This document shows, one piece after another, positions 35,257 through 44,013 of a stretch of DNA of 64,000 nt. The stretch lies in NCBI RefSeq assembly GCF_003991425.1, contig NZ_CP034346.1, positions 4,377,501 to 4,441,500 on the forward strand, given 5' to 3'. The notes under the pieces were generated by a model that was not told where the DNA came from, did not search any database, and saw only the letters and a program-made list of their open reading frames with translations. The position numbers and the translations under genes are program-made. Numbering within the stretch: the stretch's first letter is position 1; each line of letters begins with the position of its first letter. The DNA comes from Paenibacillus lutimineralis. GTDB taxonomy: Bacteria; Bacillota; Bacilli; Paenibacillales; Paenibacillaceae.

Positions 35257-36090
35257 CTAGGTTAAAATGACCCCCAGCCCCCAGGCAATGAAGCCAGCTG
35301 CCACAGAGCTGATCAGATTTACCGCATCATTGCTCATCCAGTTCCATCCTCGTGCCGGCACGGTAGCTTGCCCGCAATGCTCGCGAACCTCGACGATCTT
35401 GCCACATACTTCACACCGGTACATCTTCTGAACCGTTGCACCTAGCAGTGAATCCGCCATCGCTCCGGCAAATCCCGACACTCCGCCAATAATAACCCAT
35501 TTCCACAACCCAATCGACATTAAGCCTTGTGCAGCGATCTGCGTATCTCCAGTCCATCTGAACAGCAGCCAAGCAGCTCCGCCAATAATCCCGGCGCCAA
35601 TCAGTGCTGCCATACTGCCCAATGAAGAGACACCGCCGGATGTCCCTGGTGGAACGACTCTCCAGTTCACCACGGAGCGAGGCGGTCTTTTACTCCATCC
35701 ACCCCATTCTGTAGCCCATGTATCCGCAGTTACAGCCGCCATTGAACCGATGAAGAAGTATCCCCAGGCCGGATTCGGCCACAGCGCATTCAGTATGCAA
35801 GCAACCATCCCTATCCCGCCATTTGCGAACACTTGTCCAGCGTCACGCCTACCGCTCTTGGCATACGATTTCTCCAGTTCAACCTTGCGATCACCGCGAA
35901 GCTTGGAGAATAAAGTTGAGGTCACGAAGAACAAGATCAATATCCCGAACCAGAATAAATTGCCGGCAGCATAATATACCGTACCCATGATGACAGCAGC
36001 AACAGCCCCCGATAAGGATAAGGACCTCTTCCAATAAGCAGCTCCAGCAATCAAAAGGGCGCATAACGCCCCGATAATCCAATCTATCAT
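35257..36090 (-). CDS. DUF92/TIGR00297 family membrane protein
   Basis: A 277-residue integral membrane protein with about six helices. Family marks are AATVTADTWATEWG-like MAAVTADTWATEWGGWSKR, GTSGGVSSLGSMAAL and GFAGAMADSLLGATVQKMYRC. A CxxC...C cluster (CEVCGKIVEVREHCG near 225-240) in a cytoplasmic loop could bind metal. Plant relatives include VTE6 phytyl-phosphate kinase, but the bacterial role is unsettled. Its ATG overlaps the stop of the FAH gene (TAATG), so translation is coupled. Confidence 0.87.
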   Translation of the reverse strand: MIDWIIGALCALLIAGAAYWKRSLSLSGAVAAVIMGTVYYAAGNLFWFGILILFFVTSTLFSKLRGDRKVELEKSYAKSGRRDAGQVFANGGIGMVACILNALWPNPAWGYFFIGSMAAVTADTWATEWGGWSKRPPRSVVNWRVVPPGTSGGVSSLGSMAALIGAGIIGGAAWLLFRWTGDTQIAAQGLMSIGLWKWVIIGGVSGFAGAMADSLLGATVQKMYRCEVCGKIVEVREHCGQATVPARGWNWMSNDAVNLISSVAAGFIAWGLGVILT

Positions 36091-36740
36091 TACGACTGTC
36101 CCGAAGCTGAAGGACCGCTCCCAATCTCACAACTTCCTAGCACTTGGGATCCATATGAGATTTCCAACTGATCCCCCTTATATACCGGGCCTACCCCCTC
36201 TGGAGTACCTGTGAAAATATGGTCTCCTTCACCCAGTCCATAACGTTCAGCCACAAAATCGATAATCCGTTGCAATGGAAAGATCATGTTGGCGATATTG
36301 CCGCGTTGGACGATCTCACCATTCTTGCGCAGGATGAAATTCTCCTTCGCTGTCTCTTCCGTTCCCGGAAATGCGATATAAGGTGTCATAGGAGCGGAGT
36401 TGCGGAAGGCCTTAGCCGCCGTCCAAGGATGTCCCTTGGCTTTCAGCTCATTCTGGACATCACGCAGCGTGAAGTCGATACCGAACGCCATAACATCAAC
36501 AAGTTCATCAACCGACATCCCGGGCTTATACTCCCGTGCGATGCGCAGTACAAGCTCAGTCTCATAATGAATCTCGCCCCGTTCTGCAGGTAACTCAAGC
36601 TGTGCACCAGCCATCGGCACGACCGCATGGGACGGTTTCATAAATATCATCGGTTCCTTAGGCACATCATTGCCTAGTTCCTCAGCATGCAGTCGGTAGT
36701 TACGTCCTACGCAATATACGTTAGCTATTGTTCTGTTCAC
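36090..36740 (-). CDS. Fumarylacetoacetate hydrolase (FAH) family protein
   Basis: A 216-residue member of the FAH family, whose bacterial forms act as oxaloacetate decarboxylases, acylpyruvases or 2-oxo-diene hydratases. The metal-binding region HYETELVLRIA gives Glu/Glu ligands; FGIDFTLRDVQ and FTGTPEGVGPV are conserved. The start is GTG 36740 with AAGGAG ten bases upstream. Translationally coupled to the DUF92 gene. The substrate cannot be told. Confidence 0.9.
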   Translation of the reverse strand: MNRTIANVYCVGRNYRLHAEELGNDVPKEPMIFMKPSHAVVPMAGAQLELPAERGEIHYETELVLRIAREYKPGMSVDELVDVMAFGIDFTLRDVQNELKAKGHPWTAAKAFRNSAPMTPYIAFPGTEETAKENFILRKNGEIVQRGNIANMIFPLQRIIDFVAERYGLGEGDHIFTGTPEGVGPVYKGDQLEISYGSQVLGSCEIGSGPSASGQS

Positions 36741-36767
36741 GATCTATTTCTCCTTTATTTAAGAAGT

Positions 36768-36991
36768 AGTTCAAAAAGTCCACTTTTGATAAGAAAACCT
36801 GATCGAAGTCACTTCAAGGATGAGCGACCGCGGTTCAAAGGTAGGTTTTCGTAAATCAGGAAGTTATATCGACATCGAATCTTGAATTCAGCCTGGACTT
36901 CCGGTGCTCACGTACCCAAAACGTACGTTTCGCTCCTCACTCCCTAGCTTCATCCAAGCTTCTCGGTGCTGAAAACCGCTCTTTTTGAACT
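36768..36991. repeat. MITE-like element, long copy 1
   Basis: About 224 bp bounded by AGTTCAAAAAG and CTTTTTGAACT (terminal inverted repeats). Internal blocks GATAAGAAAACC, GGATGAGCGACCGCG, GGTAGGTTTTC, CATCGAATCTTGAATTCAG and CTAGCTTCATCCAA recur in inverted orientation at 62557-62883. It codes for nothing visible. It lies just upstream of the FAH gene. Confidence 0.9.
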
Positions 36992-37022
36992 TTCATTTGT
37001 TGGGTAGTCAGGTCTATGTAAT

Positions 37023-37318
37023 TTATTTTACGGAATAAGAGCAAAAAACAACGGACACTGGAGGACCGTACCCTGAGGTAATGGTTGTCAGCCCCTTTTC
37101 GTACCCGTTGTCATCATTCGCACGAATATCCAGAGCGGAATTCAGCGTACCTATGTCGATTGTGACATAGAAACATACCTTTTTGCAAGTATCTGTGACT
37201 TATATCAACGCGCGCTCTGAGGCTTAAATACTGCTATATCGCAGAACAGCGTCTGTTCATATTCACGGTACTGGCCAAACCATTTTACCCCTGCCCTTGT
37301 ACTGCCGATCCCGTACAT
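37023..37318 (-). pseudogene. Possible frameshifted coding remnant, unknown
   Basis: On the minus strand a 37-codon frame (ATG 37318, TGA 37205) reads MYGIGSTRAGVKWFGQYR and on to FKPQSAR. Immediately after, in the next frame and without a start codon, a stretch is open for 59 codons (37199-37023) and contains CFYVTIDIGTLNSALDIR and a Gly/Tyr-rich end. Two adjoining protein-like frames suggest one gene broken by a shift. There is no ribosome site, so chance frames cannot be excluded. The gap 36992-37421 shows nothing else but the GDPD terminator. Confidence 0.25.
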
Positions 37319-37346
37319 TTTCTACGAACCAGGATTTAGGCCTACC

Positions 37347-37376
37347 TAAAAAAATACCGATCCATTCTGGACCGGT
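37347..37376 (-). terminator. Terminator of the GDPD gene
   Basis: On the minus strand ACCGGTCC-AGAAT-GGATCGGT followed by seven T, 45 bases after the stop. Confidence 0.85.
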
Positions 37377-37421
37377 ACGTAGCTGCCATATAAGTGTGTG
37401 TGGATGAAGCTCAATATTTTT

Positions 37422-38168
37422 TCAACTGCGAACGTAAGACATGGCCTTTAACCATCGATCTGGCCAATTGGTGCATAATAGAACCTTATCGCCCTTTGCT
37501 CTGCCCCGTCGCAGCTTCCTGACATCGTTCATCGTCCAGGCCATAACCTCAATACCACATCTTGCCGCCTTGGTAGCCAGCTCCGCGGTTAAATAGCGAT
37601 AATTCAGCGACAGAAAGCTGCAGTGCAGCATTTGAAGGCGAATGAACAAATCCCTCGGCTTCTCATCGACAATTAATCCGGTGCGGATTCCCCGGCCGAT
37701 CTCCTTCACCTTAGCAAGAACACGTGGCTCAAAAGAAGTAAGAACCACCTCATCCTCCATCCTATATCTCCTTACCGCCGATACGATCTTCTCCTCAATG
37801 CCCGGATACATATTTCCTTGCGTTTTGATCTCAATATTAGCCCGCAAGCGTCCGGCAATTGCCTCCAGGAACTCATCGAGGCTGATCAAGCGTTCCCCAG
37901 CATATTCAGGAGCCTTCCAGCTCCCTGCATCTAGACTCTTTAACTCAGCCCAGGTCCGCTCCCCTACAGGACCCCGCCCGTTCGTCGTTCGATTCAGAGT
38001 GAAGTCATGAATAAGCAGCGGAACCCCATCCTTAGACAGCTGAACATCCACTTCTACCCATTCCACATAAGATTCCTGCATTGCTCGCTGGATCGCAGCC
38101 ATCGTATTCTCCGGAGCAATTCCAGAGAAACCTCGATGGGCTACACATAAATTTTGTATATTTTCCAT
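37422..38168 (-). CDS. Glycerophosphodiester phosphodiesterase
   Basis: A 248-residue TIM-barrel enzyme that splits glycerophosphodiesters from phospholipid or teichoic acid turnover into glycerol 3-phosphate and an alcohol. Catalytic and metal residues are visible in AHRGFSGIAPENT (His9, Arg10), EVDVQLSKDG (Glu/Asp near 37-39) and LLIHDFTLNRTT. No signal peptide, so it acts in the cytoplasm. Length is normal for the family. The ribosome site is weak (GGGGGTCG). Confidence 0.92.
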   Translation of the reverse strand: MENIQNLCVAHRGFSGIAPENTMAAIQRAMQESYVEWVEVDVQLSKDGVPLLIHDFTLNRTTNGRGPVGERTWAELKSLDAGSWKAPEYAGERLISLDEFLEAIAGRLRANIEIKTQGNMYPGIEEKIVSAVRRYRMEDEVVLTSFEPRVLAKVKEIGRGIRTGLIVDEKPRDLFIRLQMLHCSFLSLNYRYLTAELATKAARCGIEVMAWTMNDVRKLRRGRAKGDKVLLCTNWPDRWLKAMSYVRS

Positions 38169-38245
38169 GACTTACGACCCCCGCCTGTTGACTCACTCAT
38201 CAAAGTGGAATGACACTTATAATAAAAATAAGGCAAGTTTTTACA

Positions 38246-39601
38246 TCAAGATTTCGTTCTTACTTCACCAGAGTCATTGATCCTAATCCCCGGTGATAGG
38301 GCCTCTATTTCCTTCAACAGCTTGGTGCCATTCTTCTCATCCATAGGAACTGGCTGGCCAATTTCCGTAAGATAAGGTGTAAGCTTCAGTTGGCAGTCTC
38401 CGCTCTTGTTGCATTTTGCCGAGAATACTGCCGTCTCCCACGTTTTTGGATCATTCGATTTCGTAAAAATAAAATTCCCCGTGCTGTACACGACCCATTT
38501 CCCCTTGTATTGTTCAATGCCTTGCATCACATGGGGATGCCCACCAATGACCAGATCGGCGCCAGCATCAATAAAGGCATGGGACAGGTTCGTCTGATGG
38601 TCCTCCAGCTTCGTTACTCTCTCCTTGCCCCAGTGGGTTACAACTAGCACCAGATCCGCCTTCTTACGGGCCTCCTTAATGGCCTTAACCGCGAGAGTAG
38701 AATCATACACGGCTGCAACCCCAGCGTTCTTCTTGGTAGCGGCCCAGTTTGCCTGCGGGATCACCCGACTGAAGCCACATAGCGCGATCTTGATTCCTTT
38801 GCGTTCGAAGTAAGTCGGAGCATAAGCCTCATCGCTATTGCTGCCCGCACCGACGTATTGGATCTTATTGTCCTTCAAATGCTGAATCGTATCCAGCAAT
38901 CCTTCCACCCCTTGGTCAAGAGTATGGTTGTTCGCCAGATTAACCGCATCAACACCGGCCTTGACCATCTCTTCGAGCGCCTTCGGCGAGGACTTGAACA
39001 CGAACGTCTTGTCTTCAGCAGCGGTCCCTCCGTACGTCACTGGCGTCTCCAGGTTGAGCACAGTAAGATCATCACCCTGGAACAGGTCCTTAACATATTG
39101 ATAAGGATAATCATAGCCCTGCTTCTCTAGGACCTTCGCCACATTGCCAGAGAAGATCGTATCCCCGGCGAAATGGATCAATACCTGATCCCCCGAGGCC
39201 GTCTCCTCCGGTGTCGGCTTCAGATCGCCGTTAGCCTCACCTTCTACTTCGACACTGGAACCCTGCTCTGCATCGTCCAGTAATCCATCCGTCGATGAAT
39301 TGTCTTGCCCATCCGCATTCAAAGCGGAATCTGTCTGAGCGGAACTATCCTCGCCTTCATTTGACGGCTTATTCTCATGCTGGGAAATATCCGGCATCTC
39401 ATACAGACCAGGATTATTCTGCTCTTGCTGCTCTACATTCTTGCTATTCCCCTGGACCGTACGATAATCAAGATAATAATAAGTCCCTAGCACAATAATA
39501 ATAAAGATAAGAAGGCCGTTCACTGCCAGCCAAAAACGGCTTAAGCGGCGTTCCTGCTCTTGTTTTCGTTTTTTATTTTTTTCAGATCTTGGTGGATACA
39601 T
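38246..39601 (-). CDS. CapA-family protein (PGA_cap metallophosphatase fold)
   Basis: A 451-residue membrane-anchored protein. A short basic N-terminus (KNKKRKQEQERR) precedes one transmembrane helix (about residues 26-46), an acidic Ser/Glu/Asp-rich linker to about 130, then the extracytoplasmic CapA domain: FAGDTIFSG, VNLANNHTLDQG, VVTHWGKE and IGGHPHVMQG, the metal ligands of the calcineurin-like fold. CapA helps anchor or export poly-gamma-glutamate; many homologues lack the CapBC genes, as here, and their role is unknown. ATG 39601 has AAGGAG nine bases upstream, better than the ATG at 39625. Confidence 0.88.
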   Translation of the reverse strand: MYPPRSEKNKKRKQEQERRLSRFWLAVNGLLIFIIIVLGTYYYLDYRTVQGNSKNVEQQEQNNPGLYEMPDISQHENKPSNEGEDSSAQTDSALNADGQDNSSTDGLLDDAEQGSSVEVEGEANGDLKPTPEETASGDQVLIHFAGDTIFSGNVAKVLEKQGYDYPYQYVKDLFQGDDLTVLNLETPVTYGGTAAEDKTFVFKSSPKALEEMVKAGVDAVNLANNHTLDQGVEGLLDTIQHLKDNKIQYVGAGSNSDEAYAPTYFERKGIKIALCGFSRVIPQANWAATKKNAGVAAVYDSTLAVKAIKEARKKADLVLVVTHWGKERVTKLEDHQTNLSHAFIDAGADLVIGGHPHVMQGIEQYKGKWVVYSTGNFIFTKSNDPKTWETAVFSAKCNKSGDCQLKLTPYLTEIGQPVPMDEKNGTKLLKEIEALSPGIRINDSGEVRTKS

Positions 39602-39678
39602 CCAATGAGACTCCTTTGAAAACATGATTTGATCATGACATCATTGATTTTATTATATCAGGGTACTACAAATAAATA

Positions 39679-39710
39679 GAACCCTTCGCCTATTTTACAG
39701 GGAAGGGTTC
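39679..39710 (-). terminator. Probable terminator of hemH
   Basis: GAACCCTTC and GAAGGGTTC arms with a 14-base loop, followed on the minus strand by TATTTATTT. Confidence 0.6.
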
Positions 39711-39764
39711 ACAATTTCATGTTTCTTACATTAATGAAACTACTTAAGTAGCAGATCTAAGAAT

Positions 39765-40709
39765 CTATTTCAAATCTGTAACCTGCTTCATAATGCACTC
39801 AGCCAGTGTCTCCATATAGAGCGGGTCGGTTCCTAAGGATTCGATACGCTCGAGGCGCATATCCAACTCCTTGGCAATCGTCTTCGCTTCAATATCAAGA
39901 TCATATAACACTTCCAGATGATCGGATACGAACCCTACCGGAGCAACAAGAATATCCTCCACCTGTTCCTGGCTTAAGCTGCGGAGCGTATCGAGAATAT
40001 CTGGACCCAGCCATGGATCGGCTGTACGGCCCGCACTCTGCCATGTGAATTGCCAGTTATTCACTCCAGCTTCCGCTGCCACGGCTCCGGCTGTCTCCAA
40101 CAGTTGATCCTGATACGGATCTCCCATCTTAAGGATGCGTTCAGGTAGACTATGCGCGCTGAATAACACTTTGACCTGATCCCGATTCGCGCCGCCCTCT
40201 TTGAACTGATCCAGCTTGGCACACACCCGATCTGCGAACGCCTTGATCAGCTTCGGATGCAGATGATAGCTATGCACGAAGCTCATCTCTACGCCCAGCT
40301 CGGCTGCCTTCTCCTCAGCCCGCTTAATGTAGCCGCCAATGCTCATCACCGAATAATGGGGAGCAAGCACAATTCCGATCGCCTGCTTAATACCGTCATG
40401 GGCCATTTGCTCTACTCCATCCTCTATGAATGGACGGGCATGCTTCAACCCCTGATAACAGACAAATTGCTTATCCGAACCTTGGTTCAGCTGACCCAGC
40501 GTCTCCTGCAAGGCAGCCACCTGCTTATCCGTATTCGCGCGCAGGGGGAACACGCCGCCAACAATTGCCTCATAACGTTCTGTCAGTTCCAGGAGCTGCT
40601 CCGGAGTCGGGGGATGCCCGCGCCGTATATGTGTGTAATAAGCCTCTACTTGATCCATGCTTTCCGGTGTGCCATAAGACATCACCAATACGCCGATTTT
40701 TGTGCTCAC
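39765..40709 (-). CDS. hemH: Coproporphyrin ferrochelatase
   Basis: A 314-residue enzyme that inserts Fe2+ into coproporphyrin III in the Firmicute heme pathway. VLVMSYGTPESMDQVEAYYTHI (split over the first helix), FSAHSLP with the conserved His, and FVSDHLEVLYDLD with the conserved Glu are visible. I choose GTG 40709, which has GAGGTG eight bases upstream and gives MSTKIGVLVMSYGT, over ATG 40730, which has no ribosome site. hemE lies upstream. hemY, which usually follows in bacilli, is absent here: a CapA gene follows after a likely terminator. Confidence 0.94.
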   Translation of the reverse strand: MSTKIGVLVMSYGTPESMDQVEAYYTHIRRGHPPTPEQLLELTERYEAIVGGVFPLRANTDKQVAALQETLGQLNQGSDKQFVCYQGLKHARPFIEDGVEQMAHDGIKQAIGIVLAPHYSVMSIGGYIKRAEEKAAELGVEMSFVHSYHLHPKLIKAFADRVCAKLDQFKEGGANRDQVKVLFSAHSLPERILKMGDPYQDQLLETAGAVAAEAGVNNWQFTWQSAGRTADPWLGPDILDTLRSLSQEQVEDILVAPVGFVSDHLEVLYDLDIEAKTIAKELDMRLERIESLGTDPLYMETLAECIMKQVTDLK

Positions 40710-40750
40710 GCTTTTATTCACCTCATCCATTAAATTGAGACAACCAATAT

Positions 40751-41800
40751 CTATATTTTCTGAGCAATAGCCTGGTGTGAGTATTCATGTACATATTCCG
40801 TTAATTCCCGTAACTTATCCAACGATGCCTCAGGAAATAGCCCATGTCCGAGATTGAACACAAACCCCGGCTGTTGAATGCCCTGGTCAATAATATCCTT
40901 GGCATACTGCTTAATCACAGGCATAGGCGCAGTTAGAACATACGGATCCAAATTGCCTTGTACAGCATAGTCTCCTCCGATTCTACGCCTTCCCTCTTCG
41001 ATCAATATGCGCCAGTCAAGACCAATCACATCCGCCTTAAGCTCTGTCAGAGCCGGCAGCAATTCCCCCGAACTTACGCCTGGAAAATAAATCTTCGGGA
41101 CATCAAGATCGGACAGCTCGGCAAAAATGCGAGTGATTGTAGGTAATACATATCGTTCAAAATCGCGTCTAGCCAGCGCGCCAACCCAGCTATCGAACAG
41201 TTGGAACGCTTTGCCGCCATTCTTAATATGTGCTCTCAAATAGGCGATGACCATATCTCCAAGCTTATACATCAGCTTGTCCCATAGCTCGGGCTCGCCA
41301 TACATCATACTTTTTGTACGTATGTAGCTCTTGGACGGACGCCCCTCAATTAAGTAGCTGGCAATCGTAAATGGAGCCCCGGCAAAAGTAATAAGCGGGA
41401 CCTCTAGCTCCCGGTCAAGAATACGTATCGTCTCTAAAATATGGGATAGATCACGCTCGACATCAATCGGAGTCAGACGGTCGATATCTGCCTCTGAACG
41501 AATCGGATTGTCGATGACCGGTCCAATATTCTTGACGATATCGAAGTCGATACCGATCGATGCAACCGGGTTCATAATATCCGAGTATAAAATAGCCGCA
41601 TCCACGCCAAGCTTGCGTACCGGCATCATCGTTACCTCCGCGGCAAGCTCTGGTTGACGGCAAATTTCGAGCAAGCTGTACTTCTCTTTGATCTTGCGAT
41701 ATTCCGGGTCATACCTGCCTGCTTGTCGCATGTACCAGACGGGAACCGTATCGATCTCCTGCCTCCGGCATGCGCGAATAAACCGATCATTATATGCCAA
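40751..41800 (-). CDS. hemE: Uroporphyrinogen decarboxylase
   Basis: A 349-residue TIM-barrel enzyme that removes four acetate carboxyls from uroporphyrinogen III to form coproporphyrinogen III. The N-terminal signature PVWYMRQAGRYDPEYR with its catalytic Arg, the Asp of ILYSDIMNP and the conserved FDSWVGAL are present. The start is TTG 41800 (MAYNDRFIRAC) with AGGAGG nine bases upstream. hemH follows after 41 bases and is probably cotranscribed. Confidence 0.96.
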   Translation of the reverse strand: MAYNDRFIRACRRQEIDTVPVWYMRQAGRYDPEYRKIKEKYSLLEICRQPELAAEVTMMPVRKLGVDAAILYSDIMNPVASIGIDFDIVKNIGPVIDNPIRSEADIDRLTPIDVERDLSHILETIRILDRELEVPLITFAGAPFTIASYLIEGRPSKSYIRTKSMMYGEPELWDKLMYKLGDMVIAYLRAHIKNGGKAFQLFDSWVGALARRDFERYVLPTITRIFAELSDLDVPKIYFPGVSSGELLPALTELKADVIGLDWRILIEEGRRRIGGDYAVQGNLDPYVLTAPMPVIKQYAKDIIDQGIQQPGFVFNLGHGLFPEASLDKLRELTEYVHEYSHQAIAQKI

Positions 41801-42010
41801 CCAACTTCTCCTCCTATTATCAAAATCCTATATTATACATTATGACTTCTTTACCTAGATGTAACAACTATCACACTCGTAAAACTCATGACAATCATAT
41901 GACAACTGCTCCGATGATTTTGAACCATTGTGGTATACTAGAAAAATCAGTCTTTTTGAGCTCTTTATATTATTACACCCAGAATACAGTCAGAAAGGAA
42001 GTGAAGCACA

Positions 42011-43216
42011 CTGAAAACCTGGAAAGTAAACCTCATTGTGCTTTGGGTGGGATCATTCCTCGTCAATGCCGGAATGACCATGATCACTCCGTTTCTGTCT
42101 CTCTACCTGTCCAGAGATCTAAACGTTCACGGGGAGCATGCGATCGGCTTATGGGCCGGAAGCATCTTTGCAGCTAACTTTGCGACCTCCTTCATCTTCC
42201 AACCAATATGGGGGAAGCTGGCCGACAAATATGGAAGAAAAGTTATGCTTCTTCGCTCTGGATTTGGCATGTCCATCGTTATCGCCCTCATGGGCTTAGC
42301 TACACAGCCATGGCATCTGCTCATGCTGCGGCTACTCAACGGTACGATCTCCGGCTTCAACCCAGCTGCGGTATCGCTCATATCCGGAACGGCGCCAAAG
42401 GAAAGAATGGGCTTCGCGATGGGAACGATCCAGTCCGGCAACGTCGCAGGTACGATTCTTGGCCCACTGATCGGCGGACTTTTGGCCGATTGGGTAGGAT
42501 TCCGCCCTATTTTCTATATTACCGGTAGCCTGTTATTCCTCGCCTCCCTAGCTTGCCTGCTGTTCGTGCGCGAGAACTTCAATAAAGAAGCCGCGGCCCA
42601 AGTACCGCAAATTTCCGTACTTGCTGGCCTGCGCGAATTAACGAAGACTCAACAGCTGACCGCTCTATTTGCTGTAACATTTCTGTTGCAGTTCGCCATG
42701 ATCAGCCCGATGACTTTACTGCCGTTATATGTAGAGAGACTGCATGGAACCGCGGTGGACGCCTCGTTCTGGGCAGGCTTCGTCAGTGCGGTCACAGGGA
42801 TGTCCAACATGATCACCTCACCGATACTCGGCCGGGTCAGCGATAAGATCGGAGCACACCGCATACTGACGTTCTGTCTGATTGGTGCCGCAGCGATGCT
42901 GATTCCACAAGCATTTGTGCAGAGTGTCTGGCAACTGGTTATTGTCCGCTTCCTGATGGGGATCTTCATGGGAGGACTTCTGCCAAGCGTGAACGCTCTG
43001 ATTCGGTTTTATACCCCCGACGGAATGGAGAGCCGCGCCTTCGGCTTCAATAGTAGTACGTTGGCCCTGGGCAACATGTTCGGCGCCTTGATCGGAGGTA
43101 CGTTATCCGGCTTCATCGGCATTGAAGGATTATTCATTATTTCCGGTATTTTATTGCTGTTAAATACAATCTGGGTGAGAACCAAGCTGTATTCCAAGCC
43201 GAAAGCTCACGCATAG
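42011..43216 (+). CDS. MFS transporter, multidrug-efflux type, likely CTG start
   Basis: A twelve-helix exporter of the DHA1 group, 401 residues if it begins at 42011. Helix 2 and the loop GKLADKYGRKVMLLRS show motif A, and motif C-like glycines appear near MGTIQSGNVAGTILGPLIGG. The only conventional start inside the conserved N-terminus is GTG 42038 (LWVGSFL), which would cut into helix 1. The frame is open back to a stop at 42002, and the codon at 42011 is CTG, giving KTWKVNLIVLW as in relatives, behind AAAGGAAGTG. A TGn-extended -10 (TGGTATACT) lies at 41931-41939. It converges on the methyltransferase gene one base away. Confidence 0.88.
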   Translation: MKTWKVNLIVLWVGSFLVNAGMTMITPFLSLYLSRDLNVHGEHAIGLWAGSIFAANFATSFIFQPIWGKLADKYGRKVMLLRSGFGMSIVIALMGLATQPWHLLMLRLLNGTISGFNPAAVSLISGTAPKERMGFAMGTIQSGNVAGTILGPLIGGLLADWVGFRPIFYITGSLLFLASLACLLFVRENFNKEAAAQVPQISVLAGLRELTKTQQLTALFAVTFLLQFAMISPMTLLPLYVERLHGTAVDASFWAGFVSAVTGMSNMITSPILGRVSDKIGAHRILTFCLIGAAAMLIPQAFVQSVWQLVIVRFLMGIFMGGLLPSVNALIRFYTPDGMESRAFGFNSSTLALGNMFGALIGGTLSGFIGIEGLFIISGILLLLNTIWVRTKLYSKPKAHA

Positions 43217-43217
43217 A

Positions 43218-43847
43218 TTATTTCACCAGCGCCAACGCCAGGCCGTCATAGGCCGGTAGCATCGTGCTGATCAAACGCTCATCCGATGCGATCATTTCAT
43301 TGAATTTCCGCATGGCCATCACCGAAGGTCCGTTCTTGTCGGTATTTAGAGTTCTACCTCTAAGCAAGGTATTGTCTCCGGCAATGAGCGCTCCCGGTGA
43401 CGCCAGCGAAATCGCATATTCCAGATAAGCCGGGTAATTCCCTTTGTCCGCATCGATCAGGAAAAAGTCGAACTTCTCCCCACGCTGCTTCAAAACCTCC
43501 AAACTGTCCAGAGCGGGTCCAACCATATATTCCGCCATTTGACCATATCCGGCCATCTCCATATTGCTTCCAGCCAGCTTGGCATTATCCTGACTAATCT
43601 CAAGCGATACTAGACGTCCATCTGCTCCGAGTCCTCTGGCCAGACATATTCCGCTATAACCGCCAAGGGCACCGATTTCAAGCGCACGCTTCGCACCACC
43701 CAGCTTCGCCAGCAAAGTCAGCAATCTGCCATAGCCAGGCGCAATCGATACATCCTGAATCCCGTGCTCCTCAATCGAACGTGTGACTCTGCTTAACACC
43801 TCGTCTTCTGCATACAATTCATCGCCATACTCCTCAGGCGTTATCAT
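43218..43847 (-). CDS. Class I SAM-dependent O-methyltransferase (OMT family 3)
   Basis: A 209-residue catechol/caffeoyl-CoA OMT-like enzyme. The SAM site is ALEIGALGGYSGICLARGL near residue 55, the metal ligands are in FFLIDADKGNYPAYL and AGDNTLLRG. Bacterial members (YrrM group) methylate small catechols or tRNA-related targets. Its end lies one base from the end of the convergent MFS gene, so there is no room for separate terminators. AAGGGAG precedes the ATG. Confidence 0.9.
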   Translation of the reverse strand: MITPEEYGDELYAEDEVLSRVTRSIEEHGIQDVSIAPGYGRLLTLLAKLGGAKRALEIGALGGYSGICLARGLGADGRLVSLEISQDNAKLAGSNMEMAGYGQMAEYMVGPALDSLEVLKQRGEKFDFFLIDADKGNYPAYLEYAISLASPGALIAGDNTLLRGRTLNTDKNGPSVMAMRKFNEMIASDERLISTMLPAYDGLALALVK

Positions 43848-44013
43848 ATATCCACACTCCCTTTTGAACGATCTAGATTAAATTGCCGTCATCAGACAAC
43901 AATAGTTTGTAACTTGATAGACATTGTCCTATACTGAATTGTATGGTTTTTGCACATTTCCTACAAGAAATAGTTCAGGAATTACAAGCTTTATACGGAG
44001 TTGATTAACGAGA

